64,000 bases of DNA from Archangium gephyra. Lineage in GTDB: Bacteria > Myxococcota > Myxococcia > Myxococcales > Myxococcaceae. The position numbers and the translations under genes were made by a program. Location of the stretch: the NCBI RefSeq assembly GCF_001027285.1, contig NZ_CP011509.1, positions 8,642,501-8,706,500 of the forward strand, read 5' to 3'. The notes beneath the pieces are model-generated. The model was not told where the DNA came from, did not search any database, and worked only from the letters and a program-made list of their open reading frames with translations. This document shows, one piece after another, positions 7,528 through 15,132 of the stretch (within the stretch, counting starts at the first letter, position 1; every line of letters begins with the position of its first letter).

Positions 7528-8769
7528 ATGAATTCCCGTCTCCACACGCTTTCCGCGCGCGGCATGGTCGCGCGCCTGTCCCTGCTGATCTTCCTGGATG
7601 GCCTGGCGCAATCGGTGAGCTTCCCGGTGCTTCCTCGCCTCGTGAGCTCGTTCCTCGAAGGCCATCCCGGCATGACCGCCCTCTGGGTCGGCTGGCTGGA
7701 GGTGGCCTGGGCGCTACCCCAGATCGTCATGGCCCCGCTCCTGGGCACCTTGTCCGACCGGTTCGGACGCCGGCCGCTCATGCTCCTGTCGATGGGGGGC
7801 ATCGGGCTGGAGCTCCTCCTCGACGCCCTGGCGCTGGACCTCGGGTGGCTGCTCGCGGGGCGGATTGTCTGCGGCCTCACCTTCGGCGCCCAGGCCGCGG
7901 TCATGGCGGGCGTGGCCGACACCGCGCCGCCGGACGAGCGCGCCCGCGCCTACGGCTTCGTCAACGGCGCCCTCTACGCCGGCATCGTCGTGGGCCCCCT
8001 GCTCGGCGGCTGGCTGGCGGAGACCGACCTTCGCGCACCGTTCCATGCCGGCGCCGCCATTGCCGCCGTGGGCGCGCTCTACGTGGCGAGCCTCCTGCCC
8101 GAGCCGCTTGCCCGCGCGCATCGCACGTCGCCTCAGGAGCCACAGGCCGGGCTCGGGGAGGCATTCCGGCTGCTGGGAACCCACCCCGCCCTTCGCCCTC
8201 TGGCGGTCGTGCTGCTCCTGTCGTGGCTCTCCTTCCAGAGCAGCGACAACATGTTCGTGCTCTACACCGCCCATCGCTACGGCTGGAGCACGGTGCGGTT
8301 CGGCGTCTTCGTGGCCGTGGAGGCGTCGCTCGGGATCCTCGTCCAGGGCTTCCTCGCTGGCGCCGCCGCCCGCCGTCTGGGCGAGCGTCGGACCCTCATC
8401 CTGGGCTCCATGACCCAAGGCTTCGGCATGCTGGCGATGGGGCTCGCGCCCGTGGCCGTGCTGTTCTGGCCAGGAGCCCTCGTCGCCATCCTGGGTGCCA
8501 TTGTCCGGCCAGCGCTGCAGACCCTGATGTCGGAGGCCGTGGGCGCTGACGAGCAGGGGCGCCTGCAAGGCATCGTCTCCTCGATCGCGAGCGCGACGAG
8601 CGTCGTCGCCCCGCTCGTCTTCACGTCCCTCTACGCCTGGGCGATCGGCAGCGGCCGGAGCCCGGCCTGGGCGGGAATCACCCTCCTCTGCGGCGCGGTC
8701 CTGAGCGCCCTCGGCGCCTGGGTGGCCTGGCGCATGGTGCCGCGCCGTCAGGCGCCAGCTCCGTCTTGA
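7528..8769 (+). CDS. MFS exporter, TetA/multidrug-like
   Basis: 413 residues with about twelve hydrophobic segments. Motif A of drug/proton antiporters is present after the second segment (GTLSDRFGRRPLMLLS, about residues 73-88), and the motif-C-like YAGIVVGPLLGGWL follows near residue 150. The central loop lies around residues 195-215. This is the layout of 12-segment inner-membrane antiporters of the TCR/TetA group. ATG 7528 was chosen over a TTG two codons upstream. Its position two genes from the peptide locus allows a role in export of the product, but the intergenic gap and opposite-strand methyltransferase between them make this weak. No nearby regulator gene is seen. Confidence 0.85.
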   Translation: MNSRLHTLSARGMVARLSLLIFLDGLAQSVSFPVLPRLVSSFLEGHPGMTALWVGWLEVAWALPQIVMAPLLGTLSDRFGRRPLMLLSMGGIGLELLLDALALDLGWLLAGRIVCGLTFGAQAAVMAGVADTAPPDERARAYGFVNGALYAGIVVGPLLGGWLAETDLRAPFHAGAAIAAVGALYVASLLPEPLARAHRTSPQEPQAGLGEAFRLLGTHPALRPLAVVLLLSWLSFQSSDNMFVLYTAHRYGWSTVRFGVFVAVEASLGILVQGFLAGAAARRLGERRTLILGSMTQGFGMLAMGLAPVAVLFWPGALVAILGAIVRPALQTLMSEAVGADEQGRLQGIVSSIASATSVVAPLVFTSLYAWAIGSGRSPAWAGITLLCGAVLSALGAWVAWRMVPRRQAPAPS

Positions 8770-8806
8770 GCTCGAGTCAGTTCCCGTCCTACCCGAGGAG
8801 CAGTGG

Positions 8807-9763
8807 ATGAACACGAAATGGCCGTGGCTGGTGCTGGTGCTGGTGCTGGTGCTGATGGCGTGTACGGACCCGGACGCGCCCAATGGGAAGGAGGGCGTCC
8901 TCTTCTTCCGCCTGGAGTACGAGAACCCCGTGGCCGAGGGGCTCGTGGCGACCCTCACCCTGCCAGGCGCGACCCCCCAGCGCCGTCTCGATTTCGCGGA
9001 CACCACGCTGGTGGCGGAGAGCACGCCCGGCGTCAGCGTGGTGGACACGCGGCCGGTGCCACAGACCGATGGAAGTCTCTGGCACCAGCTCACCTACCGC
9101 TGTGAGTCCGCGGGCTCGCGCGAGTTGCGCGTACGGGTGCTCGACCGGAACAAGACGCAACGCTACACGGATGCGTTCAACGTGACGTGCGCCAGAGCCG
9201 CGAGCCTCGGCCACGATTACGTGGGCGCGGACGACGCCGGCATCCTGCCCGGGGGCCACTTCCTGGTGGGCGCGAAGATCCAGATCTCCCTCGAGCTCAG
9301 GGACAGGAACGGTGCATCGCTGTCGGGCCTGGGCCAGGTGGAACTCCTGGATGAGCAGGGCGTGACGCGGCCGATGCCGGGAGGCCTTCCCAGCCGCGGG
9401 CGCTCCCTGTACCTGGAAGCGCTCGAACCGGGCTCGGGAGTGAGGGCGCGCTTCGGCGGCCTGGAGGCCCCGCTTCCCGTGCAGGTGGTGGAGGACACCG
9501 CCATCTCGCTGGAGGTGGGACTACGGCATGGCGCCAGCAATGAGTGGTCCGTCATCGCCGATGCGCGCCACATTCCCACCGCGAATCGGGTGGGCGGACT
9601 GGAGCCCTGTACCTGGGAGGTGCGCTTCTCCTCGGGCAAGGTCACGGAGGCACAGGGGAAGTGCTTCCTGACGATTCCCGACAACCTGGGGCCGGGAACG
9701 GTGTGCGTCTCCGCTCACGGCCACACGGCCTGCACCGACTTCCCCGACTATTACGCGCGCTGA
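8807..9763 (+). CDS. lipoprotein, unknown function
   Basis: 318 residues with a very regular signal peptide, MNTKWPW followed by alternating Leu-Val encoded by a short GCTGGT-type tandem repeat, and the lipobox LMAC (Cys19). The mature part is rich in beta strands; two Ig-like or carbohydrate-binding-like halves are suggested, with several cysteines (YRCESAG, VTCARA, EPCTWEV, GKCFL, TVCVSAHGHTACTD) that could pair in the periplasm. No catalytic motif or known domain is recognised. It lies 37 bases after the MFS gene and could be in the same transcript. The GCTGGT repeat in the signal region is a possible slippage hotspot. Confidence 0.72.
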   Translation: MNTKWPWLVLVLVLVLMACTDPDAPNGKEGVLFFRLEYENPVAEGLVATLTLPGATPQRRLDFADTTLVAESTPGVSVVDTRPVPQTDGSLWHQLTYRCESAGSRELRVRVLDRNKTQRYTDAFNVTCARAASLGHDYVGADDAGILPGGHFLVGAKIQISLELRDRNGASLSGLGQVELLDEQGVTRPMPGGLPSRGRSLYLEALEPGSGVRARFGGLEAPLPVQVVEDTAISLEVGLRHGASNEWSVIADARHIPTANRVGGLEPCTWEVRFSSGKVTEAQGKCFLTIPDNLGPGTVCVSAHGHTACTDFPDYYAR

Positions 9764-9890
9764 GTGGGAGCTCGGGCGCGACCTTCGGCTTGCGGCCGTA
9801 GGTCAACAGCCCGTTGATGGCCTGCCCGACGTCCGTCAGCTGCGTGTAGCAGAAGCCGGCCCACGCCTTGTTCGAGACGACAGCCCCGAG
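9764..9890 (-). pseudogene. relic of GH2 beta-galactosidase/glucuronidase C-terminus
   Basis: Read on the reverse strand, this stretch encodes AGFCYTQLTDVGQAINGLL followed by TYGRKPKVAPE. That block is the conserved end of glycoside hydrolase family 2 enzymes (G-x-x-Y-T-Q-L-T-D-x-x-Q-E-x-N-G-L-x-x-x-R-x-P-K). The frame has no start and no stop of its own within the similarity, and the rest of the roughly 600-residue enzyme is absent. It lies downstream of the D-aminoacylase gene on the same strand, so the rest was probably removed by deletion. Confidence 0.65.
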
Positions 9891-9917
9891 CAGGGCTTCG
9901 CTTCACCATGCCACGCG

Positions 9918-11648
9918 TCAGACCGCCGTGACCCGCAGAGCACGTCCCGCCCGGTGCGGCCCCCGCTCGCCGTCACGCAACGCGAGCGCCCCATTGACGA
10001 GCACCGCGCGGACTCCCGTGGCATACGCGAAGGGCTGGGGATAGGTCGCCTGGTCCGCGACGCTGGCCGGGTCGAACACCACGACGTCCGCCGCCATCCC
10101 GGGGGCGAGCAGTCCGCGATCCTTCAGGCGCGCGCGCGCCGCGGGGAATCCCGACAGCTTGTGGATGGCCTGCTCGAGCGTCAGCACCTTCTTCTCACGC
10201 ACGTACACGCCGAGCACCCGGGAGAAGGTCCCGAGCGAGCGCGGATGCGGGTGGCCACGGCGCGTGGCTCCCTCCAGCGCCACGGCGGAACCATCGCTCG
10301 CCACCATCCCGAGCGGGTGCGAGAGGAGGCGCACGAGGTTGTCCTCGCTCATGGCGAAGCCGACCATGCCCACTTCACCGCGGCTGCGCTGGAGCAGACC
10401 GACGGCTGCCTCATAGGGAGAGGTGCCAATGGCCGCGGCATAGGCGCCGAGCCGCTGCCCCTCGGCGGCCCGGTCCGCCGCATGGGCCACCGCGGACACC
10501 ATGACGTGGTCCCAGCCGCCGAGGCTCTCCACCTTCGCCATCGCGGCGGACCGCAGGCGCTCTCCCATCACCGGATCCGAGAGACGCGCGAGAAACGCGT
10601 CCGCGCCACCGTCCCGGCTCCAGGCGGGGAAGAGGTTGGTCAAGGTGGTCTGGTACGCCGTGTAGGGATAGCGGTCGAAGGAGAGGTCGACCCGCTCCAC
10701 CGTGCGCGCCTGCTCCAGCCGCGCGAAGACCTGATCGAGCTTGCTCCAGTTCTTGGGTCCCGAGGTCTTCAGGTGGGAGATGTGAAGCGGGCAGCCCGCG
10801 CCTCGCGCGACGGCAATCGCCTCGTCGATGGCTTCGAGGAGCCGCTCGTCCTCGTTGCGCATGTGCGTCGCGTAGACGAGCCCGCGTGCAGCGAGCGGTC
10901 GGCAGAGGGCCATGAGCTCCTCGAGGGAGGCGAACGCCCCGGGCGTGTACTCGAGCCCGGAGGACGCACCGCACGCCCCCTCGGCGAGCGCGGCCTCGAC
11001 GAGGGCCACCATCCTGGCCAACTCCTCGGGCGTGGCGGGACGGTTCTCCTCGCCGATGACCGCTTCCCGCACCGTTCCAAGCCCGACCATGCTCGCGACG
11101 TTGACGGCGGGCGAGAGGCGCTCGATGGCCTCGAAGAAGGAGCCCATGCTCCCGAAGGAGCGGTCCGAGCCACCTGCCGCCCCGGAGGGCGCCGGAGCAC
11201 GCAAGCGGGGGGCTCGCGAGAACCCATCCTGCCCGGCGACGACAGTGGTCACGCCCTGACGGAGGGCGGACTCGGCATTCGGGTCGTCGAACAGAGTGCC
11301 ATCCGCATGGGAGTGCAGGTCGATGAAGCCCGGTGCGACGGCGAGCCCGCGCGCATCGATCCGGGTGCGAGCCTCGGCTCCCGCCAGCGCGCCGATGGCC
11401 ACGATGCGCCCTCCCGCGATGCCAACGTCCGCGGCGACGCCTGGCGCGCCCGTACCATCATGGACGGTGCCGCCCTGGACCATGACGTCGTAGGTTTGAC
11501 CCATCCCGGGCCGCTGCCCGCGTCCCGCGCAGCCGAGTGCACTCGCGCCAGCCAGTGCGAGCGCCGAGCCGAGCACGGTGCGGCGTGTCAGGCGATCGGA
11601 TGCGGCGGAAGTGGCCAGACGGCGAATCGTGGGATGGGAGGAAGCCAT
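9918..11648 (-). CDS. D-aminoacylase / N-acyl-D-amino-acid deacylase, exported
   Basis: 576 residues. Start 11648 gives a twin-arginine leader (RLTRRTVLGSALALAG) running into a lipobox-like LGC, so the enzyme is probably Tat-exported and lipid-anchored. The amidohydrolase fold follows: metal-binding H-x-H in APGFIDLHSHADG, then E and H ligands in SSGLEYTPGAFAS, YATHMRNED and LHISHLKTSG, and the distal Asp in GMVASDGSAV. This order is that of the N-acyl-D-amino-acid deacylase subgroup, which releases free D-amino acids from N-acylated forms. Many members are periplasmic or surface enzymes in myxobacteria. The protein is intact and of ordinary length. The gene begins 37 bases from the tRNA-like 3' end at 11685. 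Confidence 0.88.
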   Translation of the reverse strand: MASSHPTIRRLATSAASDRLTRRTVLGSALALAGASALGCAGRGQRPGMGQTYDVMVQGGTVHDGTGAPGVAADVGIAGGRIVAIGALAGAEARTRIDARGLAVAPGFIDLHSHADGTLFDDPNAESALRQGVTTVVAGQDGFSRAPRLRAPAPSGAAGGSDRSFGSMGSFFEAIERLSPAVNVASMVGLGTVREAVIGEENRPATPEELARMVALVEAALAEGACGASSGLEYTPGAFASLEELMALCRPLAARGLVYATHMRNEDERLLEAIDEAIAVARGAGCPLHISHLKTSGPKNWSKLDQVFARLEQARTVERVDLSFDRYPYTAYQTTLTNLFPAWSRDGGADAFLARLSDPVMGERLRSAAMAKVESLGGWDHVMVSAVAHAADRAAEGQRLGAYAAAIGTSPYEAAVGLLQRSRGEVGMVGFAMSEDNLVRLLSHPLGMVASDGSAVALEGATRRGHPHPRSLGTFSRVLGVYVREKKVLTLEQAIHKLSGFPAARARLKDRGLLAPGMAADVVVFDPASVADQATYPQPFAYATGVRAVLVNGALALRDGERGPHRAGRALRVTAV

Positions 11649-11684
11649 GGGCGCTCTATAGCCCGGGGCCATCCACACCGTCAG

Positions 11685-11710
11685 TGGAGGCGGCGGGAAT
11701 CGAACCCGCG
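11685..11710 (-). other. tRNA/tmRNA 3'-end-like sequence, possible attachment site
   Basis: The reverse strand ends in a T-arm and acceptor half: GCGGGTTCGATTCCCGC followed by CGCCTCCA. The T-stem pairs perfectly and the acceptor tail is that of many tmRNA and some tRNA genes. The rest is missing: no anticodon arm or tmRNA 5' half (GATTCGACG) is present within 400 bases upstream. A bare 3' end of this kind is the usual scar of integration into an RNA gene. It marks the left side of the lower-GC island. Confidence 0.55.
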
Positions 11711-12075
11711 CCGGGCGGTGCGAAACTCCCAGCAGAATTGCGCCCTTACCTCGCAACCGCCCGGAATGCTTGGGAGTCGATATCCCGCCGCGTCCCCTTC
11801 TGTCCCGTCCCGTTCCAGGTCATTCCGCAGGCTCCTGCGACATACACGCAACATGGCTTGGAGCTACCTACCTCCCACCGTTGGGTGATCCCGAGTCGCT
11901 CGCCGCTCCCATCGCCGTCCTGAACGTATAGGTCGCTCCCCACTGCCGGGTCCTGTGCCTGAAGCGGCTGCGGCACAGGGGCATCACTTCCGACGGCTGC
12001 GAGGGCTCAGCCGGGCGATGCTCGGTCGCCAGTCGAGGCGAGAGTTGCCTGGATGCCCGGCATCCCTCCAGCTAC
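11711..12075. other. gene-poor stretch in island edge
   Basis: Short frames occur on both strands (for instance a 76-codon reverse frame at 11746-11976) but none has a recognisable domain, ribosome site or clear codon bias. Base composition falls from that of the D-aminoacylase side toward that of the island. It is probably scrambled remnant DNA. Confidence 0.4.
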
Positions 12076-12228
12076 CGGCAAGCGGTTGCCTATTCCGGCA
12101 CTGTCCCCGTGAACATACACAAGGGGTTTGACGGGCCGACCGCCCTGGTGGAGCACCACTTGGCAGGACAGTTCCTCAAGGGCGATGTCTTCCTCTTCGT
12201 GGGCAGGTGCCGTCGGCGCGCCAAGGTT
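12076..12228 (+). pseudogene. IS66-family TnpB (Orf2) relic
   Basis: The forward frame reads AVAYSGTVPVNIHKGFDGP, then TALVEHHLAG and KGDVFLFVGRCRRRAKV. This matches the core of IS66 Orf2/TnpB (V-x-x-x-x-x-P-V-D-M-R-K-x-F-D-G-L-x-x-L-V ... L-S-G-x-x-F-x-F-x-x-R-R-x-x-x-K-V). The usual start and the C-terminal part are missing and similarity stops at about 12228; neither TnpA/TnpC nor terminal repeats are seen. It is therefore a decayed fragment inside the island, convergent with the PIN-domain gene. Confidence 0.7.
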
Positions 12229-12259
12229 CAGAAGATCCAAGCACTGGGGAGGCTCATGT

Positions 12260-13270
12260 CTACAACCGCCCGTGCTCGTGAGGAGGCTCGTCAGCATCCT
12301 CGTTCTGCTCGACTCGCTCGATACTAAGTGAATTGATGGAAGTGAGGTCGCTCGCTGTGATGGCTGTCACATCTAGAGTGACGGGAATATCGTAGCCCTC
12401 ATAGTCTGGCTCAAAGTAATCCTCCCCCATGTATACCCGATACTCCGCAAGCACATCCACACGAGTGCTCAATGTAAGGCGGAGAAGAACGTCACCATCG
12501 CCAAGAAGCCGCGCAGAGACGTCGACAAGTTCAGGAGGGCGATTTAGAGGCTCGATCCGAAAATAGGCGTTGTTTGGCAGCCCCAGATCTTTGGGCGACG
12601 CTCCAGAAGAGTAGAGTTCCAGTTCCGAATTGAGAAGCCGCAAGAACTCCGCTGTCGTGCTGAGCTGGCGCTTTCCATTTTTCAATTCATTCTCAAGTTT
12701 TGACGCCTTGAGCTTCGGGGCAACGAACTCTTTGAGAAACTGGTCATACCCTTTGTACCGAGTCACCGAGTGGGTGAGAGCGTTGGTTTCCTCGCGCAAC
12801 TCCGGGCTAAGGTCCTTCTTGCCGAAGTCGTTGTCCTGAGCGATGAGCGTAACATCCTCGCTGGTGGCATTTGCCTTGACCGTCTCCCAGATGAGGGCGT
12901 CGCGATAGCCCTGTTTGCCGTCCTGGGTGAAGGGGCGCTGCCCCCGAATAGCTCGGTCAATAAGTATCTCGTGCGCAACGGCGGGAAGCGGAAGAATCTC
13001 GATTCCCTCAGCCTCCAAATTCTTACGGATAATGGCCCGTGCGTCATTGTCGTCGACTGGCAACACGGCCCTCTCGTCGACCCCCAGTCGGCGTAGCATA
13101 CTTGCCGCCTCTTTGCGGTCCTTTCGATAATGCGACGCATGCTCGAAGAGCGTCACCGTCGAGATGGCTACACGGTAGCCGAGAATCCTCTCTCGAATAA
13201 TCGCTTGAAGCGACGCCTGTTTGAACAAGTAGTCGTTGTGAAGAACGTTGGTATCCAGAATGACGATCAC
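12260..13270 (-). CDS. PIN-like domain protein (DUF4935 type)
   Basis: 336 residues. The N-terminal half is a PIN nuclease fold: MIVILDTNVLHND (D6, N8), E43 in TLFEHASH, D124 in GYRDALIWE and D146/D148 in IAQDNDFG supply the full acidic metal site of active PIN RNases. Residues 170-336 form a beta-rich domain of unknown fold, ending in an acidic His-containing tail. Free-standing PIN proteins of this length differ from short VapC toxins and occur in defence and accessory islands; no antitoxin-sized gene is adjacent. It lies downstream of the SMC-like ATPase on the same strand, separated by the inverted-repeat element. Codon use is distinctly less GC-rich than that of the flanking chromosome. 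Confidence 0.82.
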   Translation of the reverse strand: MIVILDTNVLHNDYLFKQASLQAIIRERILGYRVAISTVTLFEHASHYRKDRKEAASMLRRLGVDERAVLPVDDNDARAIIRKNLEAEGIEILPLPAVAHEILIDRAIRGQRPFTQDGKQGYRDALIWETVKANATSEDVTLIAQDNDFGKKDLSPELREETNALTHSVTRYKGYDQFLKEFVAPKLKASKLENELKNGKRQLSTTAEFLRLLNSELELYSSGASPKDLGLPNNAYFRIEPLNRPPELVDVSARLLGDGDVLLRLTLSTRVDVLAEYRVYMGEDYFEPDYEGYDIPVTLDVTAITASDLTSINSLSIERVEQNEDADEPPHEHGRL

Positions 13271-13315
13271 ATTAGTTCCGGAGGAGGTCGACTCAAGTAG
13301 GGACGTGGGTGGAAC

Positions 13316-13435
13316 GTTCTAGTCCTACGGTGTCATAAAGTTCGTTCTCCCTCGGGAAACGACGTGCTGGTAGAGCCGGTGGAGCAGAGGGACCCGAGGG
13401 GAAGCCAGACGTTTATGACACCGTAGGACTAGAAC
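13316..13435. mobile_element. MITE-like element with 24-bp perfect inverted ends
   Basis: The 24 bases at 13316-13339 (GTTCTAGTCCTACGGTGTCA plus TAAA) recur as an exact reverse complement at 13412-13435, with 72 bases between. Total length is 120 bp and no protein is encoded. The right arm covers the stop codon and last codons of the SMC-like ATPase gene. The ends contain CTAG/TA sites, which would suit an IS630-type TA target, though no longer target duplication can be seen. A large stem acting as a bidirectional terminator between the two genes is the alternative; the long loop and absence of a T-tract make that less likely. Confidence 0.6.
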
Positions 13436-15132
13436 CGAGGGCTCGCAATAAGAGCGTCCAAATACGGGGAGAGTTCATCGTTGACAGATTGGAATTCGCT
13501 TGCCAGCAGGGCGCTGTACTTCTTGGTCATGCGCACTTCCGTCCCTGGGAACTCGACGTCTTTAGTGTCAACCACACCCATAATTAACTGGGTGCCCGGA
13601 GGACGATGGTCTCGGATGAGCGTAAGCATTTTGACGAGATTCTGGTCGTCCTGCTCTTGCTGATTGATCGCGTCAATGGCCATTGGGGCGAAGGCTTCCG
13701 ATGATCCGTATTTGCTCATTACTCCCCAGATGCTCATGGTGTAGGCGAGGATGGAACGTGGCAGGTCGCTCCCTGTCTCGTTGGCCTTCGCGTCGATTCG
13801 CTTGAGCAGCGTGGAATCGCTGCTGTTGACGTTCAGCCATGCGAAGTGGTGTTCCATGCGGTGCCGGTAGTCGTTGACAATGCTTTGTCGACGCTCCTTG
13901 CTCGCGAACTTCTTCATCTCCTCATCGTGTCCCCGGACCGTCGCTTCGAGTTCTCCGATTTGCCTTTGAACGATAGACACATCGGCTTCGAGGGCTTTTC
14001 TGAACCCCTTTCTACCCTCGCTCTCAATGAGTTGGCCGAGTGTTACTTCGCCCTTCTTGGCTGCGAGGAGATCCTCTACCTCACGTAGTTCGGCCGTTGA
14101 CTGCGTCAACCGCTCCTGCGCCGTGGCAATCTCTCGCTCTAGCTTCACTGTTTTGTTCGCGAGTTCAGCAAGCAACTCAATACACTGCTGCTCGTCTTTC
14201 GCAAATTCGAATCGCTCTGAAATGTGATTGGAATATCCGGCGCCGCATGTTGGGCATTGGACCTCATCTGGCGCCGCGTTGGCATAGTTGTAGTCAAGCC
14301 TGAGTTCGTCGCGAGTCCTTTCGACGATTGCTCGCTGTGCTGACACCTCGTCAAGGCGGTTCCTTAATTCAACAATTGCAGTTCGATACTCGTCTTCCCG
14401 CTGTTTGAGAGACTCAGCCCGCTTCAGCAGTCTGTCGATGACTAGCTTGAACTCCTTGACGTCTAGTTCAACAGTCATTTCTTTCGTTCGTTGCTCGATG
14501 TCGGCCTGAAGGCCGCGCAGCACGCGCTCCTTCACTCGAGGTTCTTCCAATTGTTGTTGAACCTCGGCCTTCGCTGCTTTTCGTTGGTAATACTCGTTAG
14601 GAAAGATGCCGACGTGATACTCAGCTAAATCTTTCTTTGCGCCGGGAAATTGCTGGAGATTGGCGAACGACGACCAAGTGGCGGTCCAACCAGCGTCTTG
14701 GTCAATGTAGAAGGGCAGGAAGTAGAACGCCGGCGGGGGCACGATAGGTTTGCCGGTGATTCTGTCCGGCAACTTCAGCTTGAAGTCAAAAAGCTGAGCC
14801 AGATAGGGCGAAAGCTCTCCCACCGAAGCAGCTCTGTGCAACGGCCTTGCTTCATCATCAAAGATCCCGAAGAGGTCTCCTGCTCGCAGGATACAATACT
14901 CCTTGGGCCCTATAGAGAATCGAATGAGCGACGTTACATTTAACTTCTTCCACTGGTCGCTTAGTTTGGCTGGGCGAGCACCAAATGTATTGAAGATCGT
15001 CTTGATAAGGGAGGACTTGCCCGTATCATTCTTGCCGCGGATTATCGTCAGTTCGGGGTCGAACTTTAGACGTCTGGCCGCCTTTTGGACTGGCGACACC
15101 ACGAGCATCTCGCGAAGCTTCCAAGCCTTCAT
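13429..15132 (-). CDS. Rad50/SMC-like ATPase, LmuB-type
   Basis: 567 residues. Walker A is IRGKNDTGKSSLIK (residues 31-44), a coiled coil runs from about 190 to 440, and a single zinc-hook CPTCG sits at its middle (C293, C296). The C-terminal ATPase half carries the D-box-like APMAIDAINQQEQDDQN (about 480-496), as in Rad50-type ABC ATPases where two head domains dimerise around ATP. Start and stop overlap with the DUF4297 gene by ATGA, so the two proteins are co-translated. This pairing is that described for Lamassu (LmuA/LmuB), in which the SMC protein senses foreign or abnormal DNA ends. The last codons lie inside the inverted-repeat element, so the C-terminus may have been altered by its insertion. 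Confidence 0.8.
   Translation of the reverse strand: MKAWKLREMLVVSPVQKAARRLKFDPELTIIRGKNDTGKSSLIKTIFNTFGARPAKLSDQWKKLNVTSLIRFSIGPKEYCILRAGDLFGIFDDEARPLHRAASVGELSPYLAQLFDFKLKLPDRITGKPIVPPPAFYFLPFYIDQDAGWTATWSSFANLQQFPGAKKDLAEYHVGIFPNEYYQRKAAKAEVQQQLEEPRVKERVLRGLQADIEQRTKEMTVELDVKEFKLVIDRLLKRAESLKQREDEYRTAIVELRNRLDEVSAQRAIVERTRDELRLDYNYANAAPDEVQCPTCGAGYSNHISERFEFAKDEQQCIELLAELANKTVKLEREIATAQERLTQSTAELREVEDLLAAKKGEVTLGQLIESEGRKGFRKALEADVSIVQRQIGELEATVRGHDEEMKKFASKERRQSIVNDYRHRMEHHFAWLNVNSSDSTLLKRIDAKANETGSDLPRSILAYTMSIWGVMSKYGSSEAFAPMAIDAINQQEQDDQNLVKMLTLIRDHRPPGTQLIMGVVDTKDVEFPGTEVRMTKKYSALLASEFQSVNDELSPYLDALIASPRF

Noticed and set aside
11685..11760. Complete tRNA or tmRNA gene
   Set aside because: Only the T-arm and acceptor tail are present; no D-arm, anticodon arm or tmRNA 5' end could be found upstream.
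13316..13435. Simple intrinsic terminator of the ATPase gene
   Set aside because: The 72-base loop is too long and no T-tract follows either arm; a mobile-element origin fits better, though not proven.
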